64,000 nucleotides of DNA, from assembly GCA_911728455.2 (NCBI GenBank), contig OU452239.1:951986-1015985 (forward strand). Reading direction: 5' to 3'. Under the pieces are notes generated by a model. That model had not been told where the DNA came from. It saw only the letters and a program-made list of their open reading frames with translations, and did no database searches. The position numbers and the translations under genes were made by a program. The DNA comes from Marthasterias glacialis. Taxonomy: Eukaryota; Echinodermata; Asteroidea; Forcipulatida; Asteriidae. The first letter of the stretch is position 1; every line of letters starts with the position of its first letter. Shown in pieces: positions 1 through 12,600 of this stretch.

Positions 1-690
1 GTTAAAACCGATCACGTTAACAATTAAACTGTTAAAGATTTGTTTTTAACTCTCTGACAACCAGTTTTTGACTGGTTTATGTCGGTTATTTATCTGAATA
101 AAGCCGACCACGTTAAAAATCAATGTTAAAGATTTATTTTATAACTATCTCATAACTAGTCCTAGATTTGGGTTTAGACTAGTTTGTGTTGGTTATGATA
201 ACTACAAATTGACGGTTAAACTTACTACAATGTCAACATTCAAACATCATAACCAGGTCTCCTTATATATAACTCTCTCATAACCAGTTTATTGGTTTGT
301 TGGACGATGATTCGACGGTTATAACATGTCAAGAATTAAACATTAGATATTTATGTTTACACATTCTCTCACACGATATATTTTGTAATATAATTGCAAC
401 TAAGAATAAGATAATGTTAAAGCAAAAATTGTATTGATAAATACACCAAGCTCCGGTAAATTACCCCTACGTCAGCGCGCAATAACGACGGGGGGAAATG
501 ACCTTAACTGCATAAAAGAGCAATACACATTGTTGCTAATGACAATACAATGGGAATAACACATTTAACTAGTTTTTCGGTTTTTGTTTCATCACACAAT
601 GTTTCTTGTTTAAATATTAATTTTGTTTTAGTTGGGTAGGCCTACTGAAGTCACTGAAGGGCTGAAGCCAAACACCTAGATGACTTGATT
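1..690. other. AT-rich stretch left of homeobox exon 2, with decayed tandem repeats
   Basis: No coding exon is visible. The first 340 bp contain about three diverged copies of a roughly 100-bp unit. Recognisable words are GCCGAnCACGTTAA, TGTTAAAGATTTrTTTT and CTCATAACCAGT. The stretch is probably the second intron of the homeobox gene, since the 3' half of its homeodomain has not yet appeared. Confidence 0.4.
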
Positions 691-694
691 TTAC

Positions 695-1289
695 CTGTGT
701 TTCCGACAACCCGAGCACCACGGCCAACTCGATTCTCTCCGGCGTCGAGAGATATTTCTGCGCCTGGAAACGCGCCTCCAGCCCCCGTAGTTGTGAGTCG
801 ACGAACACGGTGCGTGCCTTCCGTCGTCTACTACGTAGAGTCCCTGACGAAGTGTCGGACGGGAAAAGTGATGGTATGCAGTATCCAGCTGCGGAAATCC
901 AGAGAAAAAAACAAAACGTTTGTAATTCTTTTGAAATAACAATCCTCTACCATTTCGAAAACAAAATCGCAGTTGCCTAATTGGGTTGTTGCAATTGAAA
1001 CGAGCTAAACATGGACATGTACAAACCCTGACAAAACATAAACTATTTGTTTTCATAGAAGTTACAAGTGATCACTGAGCTTAATGAAGTTTTGACAGTT
1101 TGGCTGAAGGCTATTGTGTGTTAATTGAAAAAGAAAAAAAGTTAGATAAAAGAGAAAAAGGAAACAAACCAGAAAAGAGGAAACTAAAATAATAAGAAAG
1201 AAAATAATTAAAAAAAGGAAAACTGAGTAAAATTAGCTGAAAAGTGGAAGACAAAATAACGACAACCAAAATTAAACAACAGCAACAGC

Positions 1290-1326
<37 letters not shown>

Positions 1327-1346
1327 GCAGCAGCAACAACAATAAT

Positions 1347-1428
<82 letters not shown>

Positions 1429-3350
1429 TCAACACGACCACCACAACCAACGACGACGACTACATTAACCATAAAACAGAAGATCGAACAATGGAATGGT
1501 ACAATACGGCTAGATGGTTGGTGACAGTCCTCAAATAATTTCCTGATCTTCAACTCTTAAAATTCTATCAAAACTTATACAAGATAACAAATTTTAATTT
1601 TTTCCAGAGAACCATGTACGTCTGAAATTCTACAAACATCACGAACGAAACAGTCCCCCGTACTCGATTTTTTAATTTGTATAATTATTTTATTATTATT
1701 TTTTCGGGGGGGGGGGGGGGCACACAAATCGAAATAAGCATGATGGGTGACACAATAGTCCTCACCACACCGGTATTCCTTCCGGTATTGATTTGATTCA
1801 TAAGTCTATTTATATGACAAGGAAAAACAAATAGTATGGCTGAATCTTGATATTATATACCTGCAAGTGGCACTACATCGTGCCCAAGATCTGACAAACA
1901 ACTGTCCTGAAAATCAAACATTAAGTCCTTCAAATGCATTTCCTTTTCTCAATAAACAGCCTTTAGAGAGAAAAAGACCGTCGTGCCGTTTTGTAGAGTA
2001 TCCACCCACGTAGTGATACACCGTAGTTTCACTATACGGAGACCACCACCAACACACTCAAGCCGAGCTGTCACCGGGTGATTTTAGCAAAGCGAAGGGT
2101 CGCCCCGGGTCAGAGAGACCGGGTCGACTACCACGGCGGTCCTGCGGTCCGGAAGCAGTCACACACCGGAAACTTTCAAAATCAGAGTATTTGAAGTCAT
2201 GTTTATTGTTTGAGTGTCGTATTTAAGTCTAAGAGACCGCTTTAAAATTACTCCATCACTTCTTCTTTCGTATGACACAAAAGTACATGTAAAGTTTAGT
2301 GTTAAAAAAAGTAACGTTTTGTGTGTCACTTGCAGCTCTATGAGTGGCTTCATGCGGCTCTTTTGAAGGGTCACTGTGAAACCTCCTCCAGCTGCATCCA
2401 CCATGTACCTCATGTGTAACTGTCAGGTGTTCCACCCCAATTTTAGAATCGTCCCAATGTAGTAGGGATCAGTCCCAACTTGAGTGTTACAATGATGGGA
2501 CGGCCAAACTATAGCTTGGATTCCCTGATAGTTTGACAATCCAAAAAAATAAAACAACCCCCAATGATATGCACAGCGACGTGACCTGGGCTCCCAAATT
2601 GTTCAAAATTGTAAAAGAGTGCTCTTATTAATGTAAAAGAGTAAACAACAAAACACTGGTTTTGTCGGTCACCGTTTTGTCCATCATACCACTCTTGCAA
2701 AGGGCCGTACGGCGGACAACTTATGAAAGACAGGTATTTTCAACTTGAATCAGCGTGAAGTTCGCTCCAATTTAACTAAGAAAGGGTGATACGTAGTGAG
2801 TTTCACTCTCAAACGAGCCAAACTGACACCACTCGAGTGAGAAAGTGTGTTTTGTTTTTTTTAAATTAAAAGCAATCATTTCAGTCTGAAAACAATGAGA
2901 TTCTTCATTGGACTTACCTGGAGTTCGAATTAGGAATGGCCACGGGTCCTTCTCGCCGTCCACACACCTTTCACTACAGACGCACGCCGCTGCCGTACAC
3001 GTGGTGAATCCAAGGCACTTTGGTACGGAGGGAAGTGCGGTGAACGAAAAACAAGTCTCAGATTTGGCAATTTTCACATCATTTTGGTTGACATTATTGT
3101 CACCATCCAATGTGTTCGGTGAACTTCTCGCTCCGGCCTCGGGAGTGGGGTCTGACGGGTTGCTGGGGGTTTTACACGGGGGAACTCGGGTCGGAAGACA
3201 CGGTGCGCAGCGGTTCAAAATGTCCTCGATGGAGAACGGGGTAGCACCGTGAGTCGGTTGAAGCCGTGCCGAAGCAGATGCGTTTTGGACGGCGTGAATC
3301 CTGCCGGTGAAAGCGCTGTGTTCAACCTCTCGTGGTACGGCAAACTCCAT
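695..3350 (-). CDS. bsx: Bsx-like homeobox transcription factor, exons 1-2 (3' part off the left edge)
   Basis: This encodes a sequence-specific DNA-binding homeodomain protein acting in the nucleus. Exon 1 is 3350 down to 2918, with a GTAAGT donor, and ends in phase 1. Exon 2 is 888 down to 695, with a CAG acceptor and GTAAAA donor, and enters in phase 1. The joined frame is open. Residues 39-45 read FSIEDIL, an Engrailed-homology-1-like repressor motif that Bsx proteins carry near the N-terminus. Homeodomain residues 1-44 lie in exon 2, with the core ARTVFVDSQLRGLEARF followed by YLSTPERIELA and LSETQ, closest from memory to Bsx/bsh. The intron falls exactly between homeodomain positions 44 and 45, a position shared by many homeobox genes. 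The missing exon should encode the recognition-helix end; I found no match to it in 1-690. The start is the first in-frame ATG, behind a TATA-like box. BarH or Barx relatives are the alternatives but fit less well. Confidence 0.75.
889..2917 (-). other. Intron 1 of the Bsx-like gene
   Basis: The donor is GTAAGT at 2917 and the acceptor ends at 889. It holds the (CAA)n array at 1277-1428 and a run of G at about 1706-1720. No other exon or conserved element is recognised. The long poly-Leu and poly-Val reading frames on the minus strand here are products of the microsatellite and are not genes. Confidence 0.65.
1277..1428. repeat. (CAA)n microsatellite
   Basis: About 150 bp of nearly uninterrupted CAA/ACA triplets with a few CAG and TAA variants, inside intron 1 of the homeobox gene. 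Triplet arrays of this length are usually length-polymorphic. Confidence 0.95.
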
Positions 3351-3478
3351 CTTTCGTATAGTTAAAGCTATCGCACCAACGAAATTATGAAGAATTGTTG
3401 CGAAGTTGTTATTAACAAGTAGCGCATTCAAAGTTTACCCGTTCTCCAAATAGATTGAAAGTACAAACTATCAGTTGA

Positions 3479-3487
3479 ATTTATAAA
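3479..3487 (-). promoter_or_regulatory. TATA-like box upstream of the homeobox gene
   Basis: On the minus strand the sequence reads TTTATAAAT, about 130 bp upstream of the proposed ATG at 3350. This would give a transcription start near 3450 and a 5' UTR of about 100 nt. TATA-type promoters are common in developmentally regulated genes. There is no transcript evidence. Confidence 0.4.
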
Positions 3488-6090
3488 CCCTTGCAAAAAA
3501 ATGTCCAGTCTACAATCGGTCTTTGATGGCCAACAACTCCAAACGATATTGTAGCTGCATTATATTATTGAACAACCGCACACTGATCCGAGATAAACCA
3601 TCCGCAAGATTTTCTACTGACAACAACAATCCTTTATATCCTCAATTTTGACAGCCGCAGTCGAGGAGTTTGAGACGGTGACATTTCTTGTGATATTTTT
3701 TTTTACAAAAAGCTTCTGAATGTTTGCGCTCCGGTCTTGACCCCTCATGTCATCTTGTGTGGCTAGGTTTGACGGGTACAAAACTACCGGTCGAGGGGGA
3801 GCAGTGAAGGTCGGGCCGAGGGGCCCTCTACCACTATAGAAGCAGACACGAGGAGGGACCCCGGCGCTTTCAAATTAGCAGGATGATGATGTCAAAGAAA
3901 AAAGGCCCGCACGACTTGGGAGTTCAGTACTAAAGTCTTGAACTTGGACCTTCCAACCCACGTCAACCATAAGTGTTGAAATGCCGACGATCTTGTCGAG
4001 AACTTTCACAAGAAGTTAATGTGTGAGACACTCGAGAAATATTTTTTACTCACATGCCTCGAATTTCAAACGCGAGCAAAGTTCCAACGCCGACTTTGGA
4101 TAGCAGACGTCATGGGGTTTTCAAGGGCAAACTGACCGCACAGCACGTCGCATATCAATCCGCCGCTGGTCTTGTATATCACTCAAAGTTTAGGTTTGAA
4201 CAAAATATAGGCCCAATTATGATCGCTTACTTCTTAAAGTCAGACTAAAACACAATGCATCTATTACAACGGTAAAACCATGTAAAACAAAGCCGTCCTT
4301 GTTTTAAGTCTGTATTCGACCATGGATGGATGAATTTGACTCGCACGTGTAAAATGTCTTATGGCTACGTCTACGTCTAACGGCTACGTCTTATGCGGAA
4401 GCCTATGATTCAACTGTAGTCAATAATTATATAGCCAACAGCCACAACTGCTAAACCCAGACACTTTTAGCTGTCACTTGCTAGACCTAACCCCATTATG
4501 CAAATGAGACATTGTTTCGAGTCCCACACGCCTATTGTTTTTTCACATAAGAGCGTTTACCATATCTGGTCTACCACACATGTCATGGTGCAATTAGGCA
4601 GTCTTTGTTTACGGTGTGACAATTACATCGTCTGCGGTCGCAAGTTATCCATGCTGTTGAAGAGCTCAGCCAGTGTCTGGTAACTTACATCTTTAGTTTT
4701 TGAAAGATTACATTCATTCGATCTTTCAGTCTTTAGTCTTCACACCAATACAACTACCTTGCGAAACTAAAGTCAAATCATGCGATTCAGTGTTGTTGAA
4801 AACATAGGCCCTGTTCCAACAACGAAAAATGTAATAACATATGTTATTTTTTGCATTGGAGATAAAGAATTTTATTTGTGTATTTTTACCCATACACCGA
4901 TGTGTGTTAAGTACTGTAAACTCAGTGCTTTCTTCCCAAGTCCCTTTTTCACAGGACTCGGGAAAGTACCGAGTGTACAGTGCTTAACACACATCGGTGT
5001 TTGGGTAAAAAAATAACACAAATGAAACGAAAAATGCGCTGATTTTATACTTTTGTATACGAAGCGTGTTTTTTAATTGTATTTTTGTTCGTTACATTTG
5101 TCATAATTTTATTCATCTATATTAACAAATTTATTTGTTTTTTTTTTGGATGGGGACTTTGGCTTCCATTTACCTCCAATCGTTCATTTCACTGTTCCAG
5201 TTTTTTTTTATTCAACTGGTTCCTTTGTTTCGGTGACGTGTTTAATAACTCCAGTATCATTTCATTCCAATATTTTGATGAGAGTAAGACATAAAAATTT
5301 GTCACTGACTGAAGCTGCAAAACCGAACTCTTGCACCCCTGTGCTTCAAAAAGCGACGTAATTCCACTGTAATTCACGCCCACCTCACACAACCTCGTTC
5401 CGAAGACTTACCAGAAGCCCATAGGAATTGAGCTTGGTAAATTTTTCTATTGGAATATCTGCTAAACAGTTAGTGGATTTTTTTAATGAAGTACACACCA
5501 CTTGTTGACAGTTACATATTCAAAATCTATGAATCCACGGTTAATTTCACTATAATATAATATTTGGTGGGTTTTACAAAATACTTGGCCTTTGATGACA
5601 AAAATAAAAATTGAAATGAGTCAAAAGTAGACATTTATAGGCAATGCAGACAATTTTTGTCAAATAAAAGTACAACACGTATGTACCGGGGAAAAAACAC
5701 ATCTAATGTATACAAGAGCACAAATCAAACAGAATCTCAAACCCAATCGTCGCTCAGTTTAATTGAGCTATTCTTATTCATAAATAAATCTTAAATTCAG
5801 CAATAAATAAACCAATAACATAAACTCTGAAACAACTATCGATTTCGTAACTTCACCACTCAGCCCTCCCAGAGAATAAAACAGTCCATATAGACAGCAG
5901 GAATAAGACGCGAGTTAATTTGAATGTCTGGTACAGTGACTTGCCTGGTCACTATTAAATGCAAAATTTGAATTACTCAGACTAAAAATACTGTTGCTAC
6001 ATCGTTCGGGCAGTTATTATTTATTTCATAAGACACCCAACAGCGCAAGCGCCAATAACTGGACGGTGAATAAGAAACGATGAAGAAATG
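3488..6090. other. Intergenic region between the homeobox gene and the PROSER3-like gene
   Basis: The two genes are arranged tandemly on the minus strand. No coding exon is seen. Contents are AT-rich single-copy DNA, an inverted pair of SINE-C tail pieces at 4883-5013 and T-rich runs near 5085-5300. A minus-strand AATAAA at 6020-6025 lies about 650 bp past the PROSER3-like stop codon and could serve as its polyadenylation signal. Confidence 0.5.
4883..5013. repeat. Inverted pair of SINE-C tail sequences
   Basis: The left arm (about 4883-4920) contains ACCGATGTGTGTTAAG. The right arm (about 4976-5013) is its reverse complement. Between them lies the word TTTTTCACAGGACTCGGGAA, which is diagnostic of the SINE-C copies at 20 kb, 39 kb and 44 kb. 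Confidence 0.7.
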
Positions 6091-6262
6091 TTCAGTTTTA
6101 GATGTGGGAGGAAGATCCCAAATGGGGAAAAACCCACGCAATCAGGTAGGGACTGAAAACCCAATCCACATGCAAGGCTCTGGTCTGAGGTGGGATTCGA
6201 ACCGGGGTCCACAGAGGTGAAAGGCAGGGAAAGAAACCACTGAGCCAACCTGATGCCCTGAC
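6091..6262 (-). repeat. SINE-A, tRNA-headed
   Basis: Read on the minus strand, it begins with a tRNA-like head containing the B-box GGTTCGAATCC, then body words ending in TAAAACTGAA. The same family occurs at 22116-22350 (minus) and 51244-51477 (plus). The pol III A-box and B-box arrangement identifies a tRNA-derived SINE and not a functional tRNA. Confidence 0.75.
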
Positions 6263-6674
6263 AAGCAATCTGTTGGCGAGCGATGAAATAGCAAGCAGGA
6301 CAACTTGGAGAGACTTTTTACCGATCCTCAGGTATTTTAACTGGTGTTTGGCCCTTGGTCCACAGATGTTAAAATGCCTACATGTAATTATTTATCAAAA
6401 TTGTAATCAGAGTCCAATTTCATAGAGCTGATTAAACCACAAAATTAAAATTATGCTTACCAGAAAAAGTGTACCAGCCAAAATACCATGTCACATGTAC
6501 CATTTATGACTGGTGTCCTGCTCATTTTTGCTTAGCAGAAAAATTCTCAGCCCAGATCTTGAAAGTTTACAGTCTCCTAAACACCAAGTTAGACTTGCCT
6601 GTGTCTTCCCACCTCTTCATATTCAGCCCCCTTCCTTTCAGCCGTTCTGTCCACGCCCCTATGTGGATTCCCTG

Positions 6675-9600
6675 TCATGTGACATTAGTCCGTGCAAGGA
6701 TAAGATGGTCGAGTTCCTGCAGTTGGTTCTCGTGCTGTGCCCTGCGTCGCCGCAGCAGCTGCAGCAGCTCATCGTCAGCAAACTCCTCACCATCCGATGA
6801 CGAGGATGACCCCACTGTGACCTCATCATCACCGACATGACCTGAAACAGGAAGTCAGAAACTTTAAACTGGAGAGAGACCTGAGAAATCCCACTCCAAA
6901 AATATTAAAAATCATCCCAAGTTATTACATCTGCTCAAACCTTTCCCACTCTAACAAAATCCAATACTATAATGATAATTCGACACCCAAACTGTTTGAC
7001 TCTGATTATGGTGGTATGCCTGATCCCATGAGTGATTTACTAGGATCCTTCCTCACTCTAACAAAATCCAACACCATAATGGGAACTCGACACACTAACT
7101 GTTGGACTCTGATAATGCTGTATGCCTGATCCCATGTAAAGCATGATCAGTTTAAAACAAAATAATATTCCTGATCAATTTACTGATGCAGTCCTTAGTC
7201 CAACAGAACACCATTCAGTAACTCAACACCCAAACTGCTGGACTCTGATTATGGTGGTATGCCTGATCCCATGTAAAGCATTATCAGTTTACTAGTGCAG
7301 TCCTCGATCCATATGGATTTTGAAGGGTTGGGGTGGTTTGAGTTAATAAACTTTTGAATGACGAAAAAAAGCCATGTCATAAAAAAAATAAATTAAATAG
7401 AAAGGTCATATGGCAGGTGGATGATATTACAAACATAAGGTGGGAAATTACAGCCTAGGTCAGTGGGATATGACCGCTTAATACCTTGACTTATAGAACT
7501 ATTTTCAAATCAGTTCACAGGATACTCCAGACTAAAGGTAAAGCTACAATGACCTGATTTTCGCCAAAAGAACATTTTGAAAAAAAAATTAAAATTCTCT
7601 GAACGAATTTTGACAGATGATGCTGTTACCAAATGAAAAACATACAAAAACTTTCCCATATGCCCAGTGCGTTTTGTATACTCGGCTCAGCCCTGATACG
7701 TTATAGACTTTTATCATGCTGTAACCATCTTGGTCATGTTCCCTGTATCCAATAACAGTAATATATGCTAATTATTCAATGTACAAAAAGGAACCAGACT
7801 ATTTGCCCTTCCAGTGTCGGTTTGGTTACGTTGGTTTGGATGGGAGAAAATCAAGATGGCCGCACCATGATAAAGGTCTATTGAAGGCAATGGAGGCAAT
7901 TGCCTCCATGCCCCTGGTCATTGCCTTGGTGCCCCTTGAAATATTCCAGTAAAATTTGTTTATTATCCTAGTAGATTTATTTTCTCTTTACTGAGGAAAG
8001 AATGCCCTGCCTTTACAAGAAGTATCAAGATCATTCTCTCAAAGATAAACAAACAACACCGATGACTGACAAACAGACCAGCGAGAACGACCCCAACACA
8101 AACACTGACTGGCCCATCACAAGGGTCATTCAAGAATTCCACCCAACGAACTTCATATAAACAAACACCAGACCAATAATTACACCCCGGAACTACTTTA
8201 CTGTGCAGGTATGAGTGATGGTGGCCATCTCCAAGCATTTCACATTAATCCCTTTCACCTTGGACAATCTGTTCCACAATGACTGAACGAACCGCCTGCG
8301 GCAGGGATTAACCAGCTCATCCTGTAATATAAACTAGGCTCTTAGCGTAGGGGGGGGGTAGAGTTGAGGGAAGAGATCTATGGCCAGGTTGTTCTCATCA
8401 ACACAGAGCACAAGTGGTGCAATAACAGAGTGAAGTCCGAGGGTCGGGACTGCATCAACAATCTTTAATTTGCTAAGTGTTCGAGGAAATTAACAGGAAA
8501 TTATAGGCTGTGTTCACTTCAGAATTTTACATGCTTGGCAAGAAATGTTTTTTCTTCTTCTGCAGTCGAGACAAAAAGGCAGTTGCGGAACTAAGGGGGA
8601 GGGGGCACGTGCCTCTCAACTTATGTCCATGCCCCCCTTGGTGCACCCCAAAAATGTTAAATTTTATAAGCTTTTAAGGGGGGAGGCTCTGCCTGATCCC
8701 ATATAAAGCATGATCAGTTTACTAGTGCAGTCCTCAGTCCAACACATTCAGTAACTCAACACCCAAACTGTTGGACTCTGATTATGGTGGTATGCCTGAT
8801 CCCATGTAAAGCATGATCAGTTTACTAGTGCAGTCCTCAGGCCAACACCATTCAGTAACTCAACACCCAAACTGTTGGATTCTGATTATGGTGGTATGCC
8901 TGATCCCATGTAAAGCATGATCAGTTTACTAGTGCAGTCCTCAGTCCAACACCATTCAGTAACTCAACACCCAAACTGATGCACTCTGATTATGGTGGTA
9001 TGCCCGATCCCATGTAAAGCATGACCAGTTTACTAGTGCAGTCCTCAGTCCAACACATTCAGTAACTCAACACCCAAACTGTTGGACTCTGATTATGGTG
9101 GTATGTCTGATCCCATGTAAAGCATGACCAGTTTACGAGAGCAGTCCTCAGTCCATCACATTCAGTAGCTCAACACCCAAACTGTTGGACTCTGATTATG
9201 GTGGTATGCCTGATCCCATGTAAAGCACAATCAGTTTACTAGTGCAGTCCTCAGTCCAACACATTCAGTAACTCAACACCCAAACTGTTGGACTCTGATT
9301 ATGGTGGTATGTCTGATCCCATGTAAAGCATGACCAGTTTACTAGTGCAGTCCTCAGTCCAACACCATTCAGTAACTCAACACCCAAACTGTTGAACTGT
9401 GATTATGGTGGTATGCCTGATCCCATGTAAAGCACAATCAGTTTACTAGTGCAGTCCTCAGTCCAACACATTCAGTAACTCAACACCCAAACTGTTGAAC
9501 TGTGATTATGGTGGTATGTCTGATCCCATGTAAAGCATGACCAGTTTACTAGTGCAGTCCTCAGTCCAACACCATTCAGTAACTCAACACCCAAACTGTT

Positions 9601-12600
9601 GGACTCTGATTATGGTGGTATGTCTGATCCCATGTAAAAAGCATGATCAGTTTACTAGTGCAGTCCTCAGTCCAACACATTCAGTAACTCAACACCCAAA
9701 CTGTGGGACTCTGATTATGGTGGTATGCCTGATCCCATGTGAAGCATGACCAGTTTACGAGAGCAGTCCTCAGTCCAACACCATTCAGTAACTCAACACC
9801 CAAACTGTTGGACTCTGATTATGGTGGTATGGCTGATCCCATGTAAAGCATAATCATTTGACTATATGTATATTTTACTAGTGAAGTCCTAAGTCCATCA
9901 TCCAACAGACTCAAACAAAACATACAAAAGTTGGATTTTGAAGCAGGCCTCGATCTGAAGAAAAACGGGGGCAGGCCTTTGCTGGCCAAATCAGAGAAAT
10001 TGTACAAGGGCATGCTGGCAGTGCAATTTTTCTGAAGGGCATGCTGGCCAACTCGACAGGGCATGAGGCCAATAGCCTTGGTGGCCTCGGTTAAGATCAA
10101 GGCCTGTTGAAGGGTTGGGGACGGTTATTTAAAACGCTTGCAGACGGCAAAACTACTGATCCAACTTGTTGATGACTTATAAAATTAAGGGGAAACCCCT
10201 ATTAGGTCAACAGTATAGACCATTTGACCTTTGACTAAGCAGCAATGGGGCCAGACTAATTTCCCACACAGCCTCGGTTTGAATGCATAGACTGGAATAC
10301 AAAATGTGGTTCTTGCTTGATTTACCTTGGTCTGCTGCAGACACACTGGAGTCATGTGACTGGAGGGAGGAGTGCATGCTGGGAAGGCTATCCGAACTCA
10401 ACTCAGGCGAAGCAGCGTGATTCTTCGGTGTTGTGAAAAGACGGTCCGAAATCACCTGAAATAAATAGCGTAAATTTCAAATACACTGTATCTTTAACAA
10501 GTGAGAGTTAGTATATCTTGCGTTAACTTCATGAATGGAGACATTGCCCTAAACAATCATGTATTGTCCCTTCAAATCAAATTGAAATATTTTTGCTTGA
10601 AAGGTATGAGGTTTCTACCTGACCAACTGCCACACCAAGAAGTGATGTTGTTGGACCATGGGATACATCTGCATTTCTCCCTGAGGAAGTTCTCTCCATG
10701 CTGGCTTCGGTGTCTTCATCAGCTGTAACCATTAGAGTGTCATCGTCTGCCTGCATCATCTTATCTCTTTCTCGCACTGCCTCCTCTTCCTCCTCCTCCT
10801 CTTCCTCGAAGTCCAGTCTCTGCCGGGTACTCTCCCTGGAGCTCCCTCCTTCATGGGAAACTTCCCGCTCGGCTTGGGGATCCTCCCTGGTGTTGTCTTT
10901 AGCGGTAACTACCATATGTCCAGATGATGTTTGAGAGGAGAGAAGATGCGTTGCCGGGTGTGGCATCTTTAAATGGATCGGGTCATCATCTGTGTATCTA
11001 GAGTCTGCTCTCGACGTTGTGCGACTGGAAGAAGTCGCATCTTGAGTTGCTGTTGATGAAGCTCTTACATCATCATACCCTAAATTCTTTTGCTGTGTTA
11101 TATTATCCTCACCCCGTTTATCACATGTGGACATTTTGCTTCGATTGACACTTTCACCATGCTGATGGTCGTACTGTATGGGATCTTGACGGCAGGGTAT
11201 GATGTCACATGCCATATGCAGATGAGGCAGGACAGTCTGCTTGGTCTTTTTTATGCTAGGGCTTGCTATAATTGGCCTGTCCATCTCGGCTTCATTTGCA
11301 TATTCATAATTTAACTGGTGATCAACATCTCTGCCTGTCCGTCTATACACATCCCGCAGGTTGTGGGCATGTGGCCTCAATGTCATCCCTGGTTCCCTCT
11401 GAACACTGCCCTCTGACATCCTTTCTTGCATTTTTCCTGGTCTTCCAAAAATGTCTCCATCTCTGACTGGGCCATCTTCAACAACAGAGTGCGGTGTGCC
11501 ATTCGTCTGAGTTGCTATGGTTTGAGGCATTGGATCAGTTCCAAGTGTCTGTGTCATTGGTTTGGAAGGGTTTGCCGGAAGGGTACCAGGTTTTATTCGA
11601 GAAAACTGCTCTTGTTGTTTGAGGCGATTTCTAAATTCTTCCAGTCGAGTTCCTTCAAAATGCGGTTTCTAGAACAAAAATAAATCATGAAACTTATTTT
11701 AACCAAAACTAAACAAGAGGTGACTCAGGGTTGAACCTCATGTAAACCTCTTTGTACCCTGGAAAACCCCGCGATTACATGTGGTTTAACCCCCGAGTTA
11801 ACCCTTGTTTAAAGGGGCTGTGTCGTCATGATGATAGCAGGCCTGTGGCTGCGCGCTTGCGGTCAAATCACATAGGGTGTTGTCTTTGTCAAACTGTGAT
11901 GTGACCGCCGGGGCGCACGTAGAAACTGGGTTGTTCCATTTACTGCTGTAATCATGACGACACAGCCCCTTTAAATTTGCATTCCTCTCGGAAGAAAGTC
12001 TGAATTCTGAAGCAATCTTAAATTTCTCATCCCTATAATGTAAATATGTATAGTTGCACCGAAAAATATTTCTCCACTATTTACCTCCGGTTGCAATGCC
12101 TCCCTCTGTAGTTCAGGTCTTAATGTCTGTCTGCGAGCCTCCTCCAGCCTCCGACGGACACGCCACTGGTGAAGAATATCCTCCTCTGGGCGTAACGCCT
12201 TCCTGGGTGCTAGCTGGTACCCAGAACCTACAGGTTGAGGTACCTGAGAGTGGCTTTCTGTGTAAGGATTGGATCTCGGTGCCTCTTTGGGGACATATTT
12301 TGGTTCCTGATAGTTTGAGGAAACAGGAGAGAACCCAAGTCCCTCGGAACTTACAGCTGGCTCGCTTGAAATAGTTGACTCACTGAAAGGATGAAAAAAA
12401 GAATTGAAAACAGGCCTTGTGTTTGGACGTCAGGCTAGGGGCTAAGTCAAACCCCTTTTCTTGTCAACTAATCCATATGAGCGCGCCCCCCATGCAGCAC
12501 TGCCAGTGGGTAAGCCTAAGTCATCCTCTTACACAAACAAAAGAGTGTACAAATTAAACTCCGTTGTAAACACAAAACTACCTTCTCTCAAGGAGCTTCT

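Larger units (their letters stand above)
6842..10325 (-). other. Last intron of the PROSER3-like gene, largely repeats
   Basis: This 3.5-kb intron holds diverged copies of the 104-bp minisatellite (about 6945-7315), a fold-back element (7702-7882), a dispersed-repeat piece (about 7876-7990), the main 104-bp array (8690-9850) and another dispersed repeat (9936-10108). The donor is G|GTAAATC at 10325 and the acceptor is TTTCAG at 6842. I see no extra exon. Confidence 0.6.

Noticed and set aside
691..1056. 121-codon minus-strand frame overlapping homeobox exon 2
   Set aside because: Wrong frame: the homeodomain is read in another frame with consistent splice phases.
1208..1553. Long poly-Leu, poly-Val reading frames on the minus strand
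   Set aside because: They are translations of the (CAA)n microsatellite in different frames.
3750..4250. Open frames between the homeobox gene and the 6-kb SINE
   Set aside because: Short, no recognisable domain and no splice support.
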